Shown one piece after another: positions 54,907 through 64,000 of a stretch of DNA of 64,000 nt (position 1 is the first letter of the stretch; every line of letters begins with the position of its first letter). Source of the stretch: Kitagawia praeruptora (Eukaryota > Streptophyta > Magnoliopsida > Apiales > Apiaceae); assembly GCA_037693485.1 (NCBI GenBank), contig CM075346.1, forward strand, positions 98,500,501 through 98,564,500, given 5' to 3'. A program made the translations under genes and the position numbers. The notes under the pieces are model-generated. The model was given only the letters and a program-made list of their open reading frames with translations. It ran no database searches and was not told the origin of the DNA.

Positions 54907-57900
54907 ATGGCAACTAAACCTTTTACATCTCTCGGTCTTCGTTTTGTTCCTAACAATTTTGCAGCTCAACTCGAGAATGACCGTGCTCCCGAAGCATTTC
55001 ATCTTATACAGAATTTTCTCCGTGACTCTGAGATTGGGCAAGCATTGATTCAACCAGTTGTTCTATCTGCATCTCAGATTGCCACTTTCTGGCAGAACTC
55101 AAAGTATGTGGCTGGAGGAGAGAATGGGACTCCTTCTATAATTTTCACTTATGATGAAGAAGAGTTTGTGATTACTCCACAGACTGTTAGAGAAACCATG
55201 GGGTTCGATGCCCACACCTCATATGCTGTTGTTTCGGAACAGAACTTGCGAGAAATGCTAACAGAGATTGGGTACATGGAATCTCTTGCAAAGTTGGGCA
55301 GTGTGAGAAGGCCAAATCTTCGTAAGGAATGGAACTTTTTCTTTGACTGCATCACCAGAACATTCCAGAAGAAAGTCACCAACTAGGATGCCATTCCTAT
55401 GGATAGTCTGCAAATTGGGTATTCTCTACTCTATGGTAGTAATTTTGATTTTGGTCGATATGTTTTAATGAATTTAGGTGATAAACTGTCAGAGTCTACT
55501 ACAATATACTTTGCTAGATTTTGTCAACTTTTATTCAATGCCTGTGTATCTGGATTAGTTATTGATGAAGCAGATGTGATTCAACCTTTTAAAGTCAATA
55601 AGAGGATATTCTCTGATATGACTAATAAGGATGTTGGTAAAGACCTACCTGCTTTTGTTTTGCCACTTGCCTTGCAAAACTTTCTCCACCAACCTCAAGA
55701 TTCACAATCACCACACAATGAACAACAACAAACACAGCCAGAACCAAAACAAATGCCTGAACCACTAGCCACTGATCATACTGAAACTATATATTCTAAC
55801 CCTATACCATCACCTGAGCCTACACCCACAAACACTGTACCTACTACATCACAACAACCTCAACCTGAACCAATCATTGAACCAATAAACTCTGAGAATA
55901 CTACTCAACCTCAACCAAAATCTAGATCAAAAAGGCAAATACATACTGCACAGAATACAAGGCATTCAAAGGCTAAACAGACATCTACTGGAGCTGTTTA
56001 CACCAGAAGGACTATTCAAAGAGCAAATAGGCCTTCATCACAACCAGTTGAGGACAGCTCTAGTGAAGAAGAAGAGGTGATTGAAGTGCCTCAAGCAAAA
56101 AGGAGGAGGTTGATTCTTACAGACTCTGATGATGAGCAAGTTTTTGAAGCTCCAGAGAATATTTCTAAAGATATTCCTGCTGTTGAGACAGAGGTTATCA
56201 TAGAACCTACTGTAGAAGAAACAGATTTCAGAATTGATGAACCAGTAATTGTTGAGGTTCAGACCGATAAAGATGACAGAAGTACATTATCTGCAATGGA
56301 AGAGTTTGATGAAACTTTCATTCCATTTGCTTTTGAAGTTGAAGAATCTATTCCAACACCCATGGCTGCTACAAACTCTGTTGATACTGGTGTTGCAGAT
56401 GAGCCTACTGTTGTGCTAGAAGACACAGAGGTTGCATCTTACACAGAGTTATACTCGGATGCACATCATGTTTCTGATCATGGTGAGGAAATTGATCAAC
56501 CAGCAAAGGTTGTTTCTTCAGAGCATGCACAAGGTGATAAAGGAAAACAAGTTGCTCAAGACACAGTTGCTGACTTCAATGAAGAAATTGCCTCAGTTGC
56601 ACATACTGATGAGTCAGATAGTGATTCTCTTGAAGACATGAGTACAGGAGCTGAAAATGACAAATTTCAAACTGATGGACAGAAAACAGGGGAAAAACCA
56701 GACTTTGCTCGACCTTCTGTTCAAGAAATTGATGATAATTATTTGACCAAGCAAACTGCAGATTGGTACAAATCCTGATATTTTCACTTGTTTACAAGGA
56801 ACAGTGATTCAAGTCAAGTCTTTAAATCACAGGTTTGATGAAAATCAGAAAGCACTTATTGATCTCAGAACAGAGGTTGCTACTCATGAGGAGAAATCTC
56901 AAAGAGCTAATTCTAAGTTGTTTCAACAATTTTCCAAGGCTCAGGAGACTCTTACTGACAGATTGAGTAAAGTTGAACAGAATCAGCTTTTACTAACTGA
57001 AAAGGTTGACTCTATTGCAAACTCCCTTGAGTTAATCACTTCTATTCTGATTCCAGATGGTGATGATGTCAAAAAGGGGGAGAGAATTGCTAGAACTAAG
57101 TGCAAGCAAACTCAAACTCTGTCAAAGAAGGATCATCTGGATGAAGAAGGTGCAAATTCTGATAAGGGGTTAAGAACTGCAAATCCAAGACATGGACATG
57201 GAAGGTCTACAAGATCAAAATCAAGATCAATAGCAAATACAAATCTTCAAAGTACTTCTACTTCAAGGCAAAAGGATTTGTCATTCACTGACAATCCACA
57301 AACAGATGAAGAGCTAGCTGCTAAGATTTTTCGTGAGGAAAATGTTGAGGCTACACTTGAAGATATACATGCTGAAGAAAAGCTGTTGCAAGAAGAACAT
57401 TTGAAAGCATTGAAGTCTGGAAAAGGGAAGAAGACTGTCAAAGCTTCAAGGTCTACAAGGAAAGGAATTGTAATTACAGAAAATTTATCTGGTATTCAAG
57501 AAGAGGAAGAAGAAGAAGAAGGAAAGTTGGTAAGAAAATCTTCTCTTGATACAAAGTTAAAACTGAAAGGGGTGATGGGTGAAGAAAGCAAGGGTAAAAA
57601 GGTAGATACAACCTCTGTTGCTACACAAGTTGTAAGTGATTCTCTACAGATTCAAAGCAAACCTTTACCTGGGTTTTCTAGACCAAAGATTCCAGTTCAA
57701 GCACAAACAGAAGGGATTTGTGGTTATCAACATAGCATTGCTTGTTCAGGAAAGCCTCCTGGCAGGAATACTTCTGGCTTGGGTTCAAGAAGATATTTGA
57801 GAGTTAGTAACAGTCCAAGAGATCCCTCAACACTTATCTCTCTTGGTTCTGGTATTATTCAAGAGAATCTGGACAAATTGGAATCAGTTCAACTAGTTCA

Positions 57901-58435
57901 CCAAAAGAGCTTAGATATTCACTTCCTGTTGTACTTCATGGCAGATGGAACAGTGTATAGAGTGAATGAAGATGCTATTAAGCTCAAGTTGTTTGAAGAA
58001 CTTCAGTATGTTCTACATATATTCAGGGTCAGAAATCGACGAACAGAACTTATTGCTAATTCCATAAGAGAATATATGCTGAGAGCCAAAGCCTTTACTG
58101 GATCAAAGACTACTGAAGAGTATGTACCTAAATACAGAGATTAGAATGGGAACCTTGTTGAAATGAAAAAAGGAACTGCTAAATTAAAGACTGATCTGGG
58201 TGTTACAGTTCTTGATTTTAATTCTCAATCAGAGGAAGTAAAATTCATAAGACTGGGAAATGAGATGAGGAGAAATAAAATCTACGATCTAAGAGCTGCT
58301 ATCTATCAAACTGATGAAAGTGATCCAGAGTTAAGAGAGATCAAGGAAGTCATGGAAAGAGAACTTGAAAATGCAGAGAGGAGACTGTTGATAGATTATC
58401 TCAGAACAACACCAGATCTTGAGGAGGTTAGGTAG
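54907..58435 (+). pseudogene. B2 envelope-like frame, inactivated
   Basis: The ATG at 54907 starts MATKPFTSLGLRFVPN. Three lesions relative to B1: TGG to TAG at 55384-55386 (inside the conserved N-terminal domain, after TFQKKVTN), a 68-base deletion at 56770-56774 that shifts the frame, and TGG to TAG at 58142-58144 near the end. The region around 56400 stays in one frame where B1 has its one-base deletion, which shows that the ancestral B third frame was single, about 1200 codons. The N-terminal domain, Pro/Gln-rich part, basic AKRRRLI patch, coiled coil and C-terminus DYLRTTPDLEEVR match B1. Confidence 0.88.
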
Positions 58436-58576
58436 ACAGAATTTGTAAGTAATTCGAATTTTCTGTAGATTTTGTTAAGTCAAGATTAAACTCTGGTTAA
58501 ATGTTAAATACTGTGATTTTATTTGATTGTTTTGACATCATCAATTACTGTGAACTTGTACATTTTTCTAATGAAC

Positions 58577-58590
58577 AAGTTGGGGGAGAT
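58577..58590 (+). promoter_or_regulatory. B2 polypurine tract
   Basis: AAGTTGGGGGAGAT directly before the 3' LTR, same tract as B1. Confidence 0.9.
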
Positions 58591-59199
58591 TGTTAGATAT
58601 AATTGATGTGATTTAATGTCAGTGTTTAAGTGTTACAGGGAAAAAGAGTTTAACTTGTTAATGAAAGCAGTCGTAGCAGAGTTTGAGTATACGCTGACAG
58701 CTGGAAGCGCAAACGCTGACAGAAGGAAGCGCAAACACTGCTGGCTGACAGAAGGAAGCGCAAACACTGCTGGCTGTGAGCGCAACAGAGTTTGTTAAAG
58801 TCTGTCTACTGGAAGCGTCTACAAGTCAACAGAGATTGAAGATTAATTTAAGATAAATATGGAAGCAATATCTTTGAAGATTGGATAGCTGTCAAAGAGA
58901 TTGTGTTGACTTAGAAGACGTGTAGCAATCGTAATTGATATCAATTGTATAGCTTAATTATAGGAGAATCAATTAACGATTGTATGTAGCTGTATATCTT
59001 ATAAATACAGTTAGGTTAACCCTAGAAGGGTAATCATCGTGAACGAATATCATTCATTGTAACCTAAGCAGCTCTCTGTGATATTTTACATCACTGAGAG
59101 AGGAATTATTAATTCCAAATAGTTTTAAGTACTAAAACGTGTGTTCTTGTTATTCTCTCATAATAGTACTTGATTATATATTGTGTATTCGGCCTAACA
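58591..59199 (+). repeat. B2 3' LTR (609 bp)
   Basis: TGTTAGATATAATTGATGTG to TTCGGCCTAACA. About 22 bases longer than the 5' LTR because U3 (58693-58770) has an extra GCTGACAG...GGAAGCGCAAAC unit. TATA box at 59000-59007. Confidence 0.95.
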
Positions 59200-59204
59200 A
59201 TTCC

Positions 59205-59914
59205 CATCCTCAAACTCTTCTGAATCCTCATCCTCAAACCCATCCTCATATTCATCCTCAAACTCTTTCGAATCTTCTACGTATAACGCTAAATGCATAC
59301 TCCCACTTTCTGTATTCATTGGCGAGGAGAACTCCATACCAACATCACCCCTTGAATACTGAACTATTTGAGAATGATCGCCTCCTTCGGTATTCTCAAA
59401 TATATTACTACAGAACAACCTCCATACCCCTGAAATGCTTCACTGTTGCCGCCTCCATTAAAAAACCTATCTGACCATCCACCCGTCCCGTACTCTGGAT
59501 TCTGACTACTCTAGTAATGTTGATCATATGTTGACTGTGTTTGTTGATACGAATATGGTTGATCCACATTATCTGCTCAGCCTCGATAAACATGGAAACA
59601 TCACCCATTCCCATCTGCATCGTCTCGGGGATGGCCAACATCCTAGTGACATCGGCATCACAAGTAATGTGACCAAGGTAATATCCCGTGACAACATTAC
59701 GAATACCTAAACGAGGATATCTGTAAGTCATTTTTATATTCCTATGATAACGACTTATTTGTATTATGGCATACACCACATTGCCGAGCTCTTCAAAAGT
59801 TGTTCCACGTTTAATCTATTGCATTCTTTTTGGATCAATGGAATATCTTATATCATGACTATCTCAAATGATTTCTCCACCCCAGAAGAAATTAACACTT
59901 ACGTAACCATCCAT
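59205..59914 (-). pseudogene. MULE transposase, N-terminal part
   Basis: Continues the MULE gene of 47091-49096 across B2. The likely ATG is at 59914 (MDGYVSVNFFWGGEI). Next come a DIRYSIDPKRMQ-like stretch and a segment with NIKMTYRYPRLG and MLAIPETMQMGMGD (59779-59408). An acidic Glu/Asp/Phe-rich stretch (59418-59205) leads to the B2 insertion. This is the variable N-terminal region seen before the DNA-binding domain in many plant MURA proteins. At least one frame change separates the blocks. Confidence 0.75.
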
Positions 59915-60029
59915 TTTGCTGAAGAAGGTTTGAGAAATGGTTGTGTTATATTGATGAAGTTTTTGAAGGTTGAGAAGAAAGAAGAAATGGTTGTATACAA
60001 AGATGAATAAGGAAGAAGCTGTATATAAA
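59915..60029. other. Upstream flank of the MULE gene
   Basis: Short AT-rich stretch on the promoter side of the MULE transposase, with a TATATAAAG near 60021-60030 that is not oriented for the minus-strand gene. I could not find a Mutator terminal inverted repeat. Confidence 0.35.
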
Positions 60030-60358
60030 GGGGGTGTTTGAAAGTTAGAGGTTTGGGATGAAATTAGAGGCTTGGGGTAGATTAGAGGTTTGACCAAATG
60101 AAACATCTAATGTGAGTGTTTGGTTGTTAGAGGTTTGAGTTAGAGATTTGGGATCAAAAAGCTCATTTTAGGAGTTTTTTCAATTAGAGGTTTGCTATGT
60201 GTCACAAAAAGTTACTCAAAAAACTATTTACCAAACACTTATATTCAAAACAGCTAATTTAAATCCGTTAGTTAAAACAGCTAATTCAATCCGCTAGTCA
60301 AAAAGCTAATTCAATCCGCTACAGCTAACCGCTATCAGCTAATTGCCAAACGGGGCCA
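60030..60358. mobile_element. MITE-like element 1
   Basis: Starts GGGGGTGTTTGAA and ends GCCAAACGGGGCC. The reverse complement of the end (GGCCCCGTTTGGC) matches the start imperfectly, giving short inverted termini. The interior has repeated TTAGAGGTTTG at the left and CAGCTAATTCAATCCGCTA at the right. No coding region. Flanks are both GGAAGAAGCT-like, so an exact TSD is unclear. Probably a non-autonomous DNA transposon (hAT or Harbinger type undecided). Confidence 0.45.
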
Positions 60359-60890
60359 AAGAGGAAGAAGGAAGAAGCTAGATAGCTGTGTATGGGAAAA
60401 AGATAAGTTAATATGTGGTGTGCAGAACTTGCCCATTAATTAAGCTAGCTTAGTGTATAGTCTAGTCAATTTTTCTGAAAATTTTACTGAACTTTGATTG
60501 AGTGGTCTTCTCAATTTTACTGAGACTCAGCAGCGACACTAAATACCATATATAAACACTTGTAAACTTGATTACTGAAACAGATTTTCCTAGCCCTAGG
60601 AACAGCCGAACAGCGGATAAATTGAAGCATCCAGAAAGCAGATGTAAACAAAGTTACTATTACGACCTCACTGAGTAAAGAAGAGATGACCATACAGAAA
60701 ATTTTAGACAACATGTAAAGGTGCTTATAAAGGACGATTCATCGACATAGCAGACTAGCAGTGGTAAGTAAGGCTCCCCCGGCCCCTCCCCGATGCTCAA
60801 AGGTCCAAGGCGGCAACCTAACTAATGAGATTTTTAAGCTTCAAATCACAGGCCATATCTGCATTATCATGACAAGTTGACAAACAAGTT
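60359..60890. other. Unassigned intergenic sequence
   Basis: About 530 bases with no recognisable gene or repeat. A 65-codon frame on the minus strand (60517-60714) matches nothing I know and has no coding signature. Confidence 0.5.
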
Positions 60891-61382
60891 TAAGTGTATG
60901 TTTGGGATATCTTAAAATAAGTAACTTATGACTTATAAGCACTTATGTCATATAAGTGATAAGTAGAGCAGTCAGTAGAGTGTTTGGTAAATCAGAACTT
61001 ATAATCAGTATATTGTTTGGGTAAATCAAAACTTTTAAGTTAATTTTTTTTTACAATTTTCAAAATATTGTTTTTTTATATATAACAATGGATATCAATG
61101 GATAGATCTCGATGAATAGAGAAATTTGATATATACATATCAATTTTCTAATGAATGGATAGAGAGATATATGGTTTTGAAGATTTGAAGGATATTATAT
61201 ATTGTGTATATCGAGAATAAGTTATAAGTTATAAATTGAAAGTTAAGAATTCTTAACATTCAACTTATGGGTTTATAAGTTATAAGTTGAGCTAAAACTT
61301 ATTTTGGCAAACACCCCATAAGTGTTTATGGCCTTATAAGACATAAGCTAACAGTGATATGAAACCCCAAACGGGGCCTAAG
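60891..61382. mobile_element. MITE-like element 2
   Basis: Bounded by TAAG at 60891-60894 and 61379-61382. Left end GTATGTTTGGG and right end CCCCAAACGGGGCC form short imperfect inverted termini similar to those of MITE-like element 1. The interior is a palindromic mix of ACTTATAAGC, ATAAGTTATAAG and CTTATAAGACATAAGC words. No coding region. A TAA or TAAG duplication would suit a Harbinger/Tourist-like MITE, but this is not certain. Confidence 0.5.
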
Positions 61383-62620
61383 ACCAATGCAGTGAAAGTA
61401 ACAAAGATGACATTTTTTTGACAAATAAGAATTCAAACAAATTCTTGATCAACACAACTGCAATATCAGAAGTCTAAATAACTAGTTCCACCACCGGTTA
61501 GACCAAAAATAATAAATTTCAAAAGGAAATTATAAAAAATAATGTTATTATGTTGCACACTTTCATGCATGTACAAATACGTGCCAATTTTTTATTTTTT
61601 TAAATTTAAACAATTTATCAAAGGAGTTTTTAAATCAAAAACGATACCATAAATGTATATCCCAATTATAAAAATTGATTACGACATTCAAAAATATTTT
61701 TTTATTAATTTTAACAAATTTTTTTTATTAATCTTATCATTTTTTTCTTTCACGTGTAAAGTCTCTAATTCAATTAAAAGAAGTTTAGAACTTTATCCAT
61801 GGTTGTCAAGGTGGCAAGTTGAGTCGAGTTGATGGAGGTTCGGCTAGTCAATTCTGGTCTTATTCATTTAACATACCAGAATATTCAAGTACATTTTATA
61901 TTATGTAGCACTTATCTATTCATTAATATTCTTTCATTATCTAAATGTACTATGATTGTTCATTAATATTTTTTCGTTATCTAAATGTAATATGACTGCA
62001 GGTGACACACACCTGGTATCTTGGGAAGGCTAGATGGTAGAATTTTTCCTCTATTTGCATGTTCTTTTGTCTTCATTTCATAATAGATATTTTTCTTCTC
62101 CTTATGAGTATTCAGTAATAGTTTTGCTATGTACTTGTGAAAGTATTATTCTTAATCTATTCTAATGAAGTTCAATCTTTTTCTAAGTGGTTTAAAAGCA
62201 ATTTGTGTATCTAGATCTAACTTCAAATATCTACAACATGCCAACCTGGGGTTGTCCGTTTTAGTTAGTTTAATTAATCTAAGAGCATCATGCTATTAAT
62301 CATTCAATTGTTACTAGCAATATTGCCCGTGCTTAGCACACGGAATAATATTTGTTTTGTTGATTTTATAATTTATTTGTAATTTTTTAATAGAGCCGGC
62401 AATTTTGTACACGACACGAAAATTACGGATTTTGGTTGATTTTTGCGGAACACGAATACGAAATTACACGACTAAATTTAGTGTCAGTTTTGAGTTTATC
62501 CTTGAATACACGACACGGAACGAAAATACACGAAATAAATAAATGTTAAATAATTTTATTAAAATTATATGAATACATATTTTAAAATAATATTATATAT
62601 ATAATTTTTATATAAGATAA
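61383..62620. other. AT-rich intergenic sequence
   Basis: About 1.2 kb with no supported gene. Points seen: a short near-palindrome GCCCGTGCTTAGCACACGG near 62325-62343, and repeated ACACGACACG / ACACGAAA words at 62410-62540, which look like remnants of repeats I cannot name. Confidence 0.5.
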
Positions 62621-63143
62621 ATACAAAATTGTTGTGGAATAAAAACTAGGTTTAAATTATTGCGGCTAGGGTTTGTGTATTTAAGGCTAGGGTTCGTGAG
62701 CTTCGTGCTTTTATGGCTGCTTCTGCGTTCGAGACTAACGGTCCTCACAGAATGCCTACGTATCTCTGTATTAGAGAATCAAGCCAAGAAAACGTAGTTC
62801 TAGGTTGAAGGGTCTGACCCTTTATATAGGCTGAGAAGCCTCAGAATTAGGGTAGGGTTAGGAGACTTGGTGGGCAAGTCATCCTTGAGGAAGGTTCTAG
62901 ACTCCTTCCTTGTAGGAGTCAGTTTCCTTGTATGATTGTGTGGCTTGGAGGCTACTTTTCGTAGGGATAACGTCCTTATCTGACTTGTATCTCCCAGCTG
63001 TTAATTACCCCTAAATATTAATTACGAAATTAATATTATAATTGGAGTTTGGGCCCACCTGGTGGGCCCCACGTTTGGACCATTCTAGGTCTAATTAATG
63101 CCACATTAAATGTGTCCTTAGGGCTTACTTTTAGCCCATATCA
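62621..63143 (-). repeat. Possible LTR of a minus-strand gypsy-type element
   Basis: On the minus strand a G-rich tract (63144-63162) is followed by TGATATGGGCTAAAAG, then a TATA box CCTATATAAAGG (about 62830-62841). Next comes GATACGTAGGCATTCTG near 62755, a sequence type I associate with plant gypsy LTRs, and it ends near CCACA (about 62635). TG...CA ends fit, but no second LTR or TSD is visible, so boundaries are approximate. Confidence 0.35.
62830..62841 (-). promoter_or_regulatory. Candidate TATA box in the possible gypsy LTR
   Basis: CCTATATAAAGG on the minus strand, in a credible position for an LTR promoter. Confidence 0.35.
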
Positions 63144-63162
63144 TTTGCCCCCCAACTTCTAG
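63144..63162 (-). promoter_or_regulatory. Possible polypurine tract of the rightmost gypsy-type element
   Basis: AGAAGTTGGGGGGCAAA on the minus strand, next to TGATATGGG; consistent with a plus-strand primer site but unconfirmed. Confidence 0.35.
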
Positions 63163-63299
63163 GAAAGCTGATCAGGTTTTCCTTTGAAGTTATAACGGTC
63201 TTTTCTGAGACTTGGGTCAGGGTTTATTGCTCGTACGCGAGTATTTTCAACAGTATCATCTTAATGCAAAGCGTGGAGCGACCGACGCATTTACGACGA

Positions 63300-63420
63300 T
63301 GTTAAACGGCACTAGACAGCGCTAATCAGCCTTAAACAATGTTTAAATAATGTTAAACAATGTTTAACTGGCATAAAACGACACTAAACGGTGTTTAATG
63401 GCACTAAACGGTGCTTAAAT
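63300..63420. repeat. Short interspersed TTAAAC / CACTAAACGG repeats
   Basis: Repeated ACTAAACGG, TTAAACAATG and GTTTAA words over about 120 bases, many of them partly palindromic (for example AAACGGTGTTTAA). Confidence 0.6.
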
Positions 63421-63479
63421 GTAAAATTTTTCCGAGTTTCTGGAATTTTTAAGCTTTTCTCTCTCTTTTTTTTTTTTTT

Positions 63480-64000
63480 TTTTCCAGCTCATTTTCGAGC
63501 TCAAACTTCGAGCTCAAAGTGTCCCAGGTCGTGGGCTTCGAGCTCGTTTTGCAGTTGATTTTCGACCAGGAGTCTGCGACCTCAACTCAATGTAATTTCG
63601 ACCTCGAATAAGTCCCAGGTCGAAAGGATTTCCTATGTTTCTCAGTTCAATTTCGACCTCGAATTAACGATCTCAAATGAAGAAAAAACGACCTTAAAAA
63701 GGGTCCTAGGTCGTGTGGTTTTTCTTGAATTCCTAGTACAAATTCGACCTCGAACTTACGATTTCAAACCCTGTTATAACGACCTCATATTTACGAGCTC
63801 GAATAATGTTTTAAACGATCTCAAACTTAATCCTAGGTCTTTAGGAATTTCCAAATTTTCAAGTTCATTTTCGAGCTCAGAATTTCGATCTCAATTTCAG
63901 AGAATATCGACCTCAAAATGGGTTTCAAGTCGTATAGATTTTTGGTGACTTTCTGTTCTTTTTCGACCTCAAACTTACGAGCTAGCCCCAGCATATTTTC
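63480..64000. repeat. Degenerate tandem array of CGACCTC / CGAGCTC units
   Basis: Units of roughly 90-127 bases each contain a TCCCAGGTCG or TCCTAGGTCG core (63518, 63612, 63703, 63830, 63925) and TTCGACCTCGAA-like words between them. It continues to the right edge. It lies just inside the possible polypurine tract, where Tat/Ogre-type gypsy elements often carry tandem repeats. No reading frame of note. Confidence 0.6.

Larger units (their letters stand above)
49097..59199 (+). mobile_element. Sirevirus-type Ty1/copia retrotransposon B2 (10,103 bp), defective
   Basis: Plus-strand relative of B1. LTRs at 49097-49683 (587 bp) and 58591-59199 (609 bp), TSD ATTCC. Between them lie a primer binding site, truncated gag, pol missing its first third, a 1.6-kb spacer, an envelope-like pseudogene and a polypurine tract. 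Against B1 it lacks about 2028 bases across the gag-pol junction and 68 bases in the third frame, and has four nonsense codons. The LTRs differ by about nine substitutions and a U3 repeat-number change, so B2 is older than B1. It splits the MULE transposase gene. Confidence 0.95.

Noticed and set aside
60517..60714. Small host gene on the minus strand
   Set aside because: 65 codons, hydrophobic by chance composition, no homologue recognised, no exon or promoter context.
62325..62343. Helitron 3' hairpin near GCCCGTGCTTAGCACACGG
   Set aside because: No CTRR terminus follows at the right distance, and no matching 5' end was seen.

Overview
This window is plant nuclear DNA, almost certainly from a eudicot with a large, repeat-rich genome. 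I see no host gene I can defend. Nearly every long open frame belongs to a transposable element: Sirevirus-type Ty1/copia retrotransposons with gag, pol and a third 'envelope-like' frame, Ty3/gypsy fragments, a decayed Mutator-like transposon, and MITE-like pieces. Primer binding sites of the form TGGTATCAGAG, polypurine tracts of the form TTGGGGGAGAT, TG...CA long terminal repeats (LTRs) and 5-bp target site duplications (TSDs) support these calls. The species cannot be named from the sequence alone.

Layout. Positions 1-43956 are one Sirevirus, A1, on the minus strand. Its 5' LTR is at 42664-43956 and its 3' end lies beyond the left edge. Two younger elements sit inside its pol gene. B1 (5894-18528, minus strand, TSD TAAGT) has LTRs identical by eye and intact gag and pol frames. 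A2 (18998-38404, plus strand, TSD AGAAA) is a close relative of A1. A2 is itself cut in its envelope-like frame by a 5.3-kb solo gypsy LTR, X (29670-35013, TSD AGGGT). A1 in turn sits inside the LTR of an older minus-strand chromovirus-type gypsy element, Y (43957 to about 45612). Next come a remnant of a third Sirevirus, C (about 45613-47090), and a broken MULE transposase (47091-49096 and 59205-59914, minus strand). The MULE is split by Sirevirus B2 (49097-59199, plus strand, TSD ATTCC). From 60030 to the right edge there are two MITE-like elements, unassigned AT-rich DNA, and what looks like the LTR and repeat-rich 3' region of another minus-strand gypsy element.

How the parts work together. 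In each Sirevirus, gag builds the particle. Pol supplies protease, integrase, reverse transcriptase and RNase H. A long third frame follows after a 0.8-2 kb untranslated spacer. The third frames of families A and B share an N-terminal domain followed by low-complexity and coiled-coil regions, but lack obvious signal peptides or membrane segments. B1 is the only element whose gag and pol look functional, although its third frame has a one-base frameshift. A2 is the opposite: gag and pol are damaged, yet its third frame was open for about 1584 codons before X landed in it. B2 is a deletion derivative with four nonsense codons.

Points most worth a second look: a cluster of TTCnnGAA (heat-shock-element-like) motifs in the family A LTR and again in its pol-envelope spacer; the decay pattern of A2; a 17-base sequence at the gag-pol boundary shared by families A and B although their frame shifts differ; and TE decay by C-to-T mutation and by deletions between 5-bp repeats.
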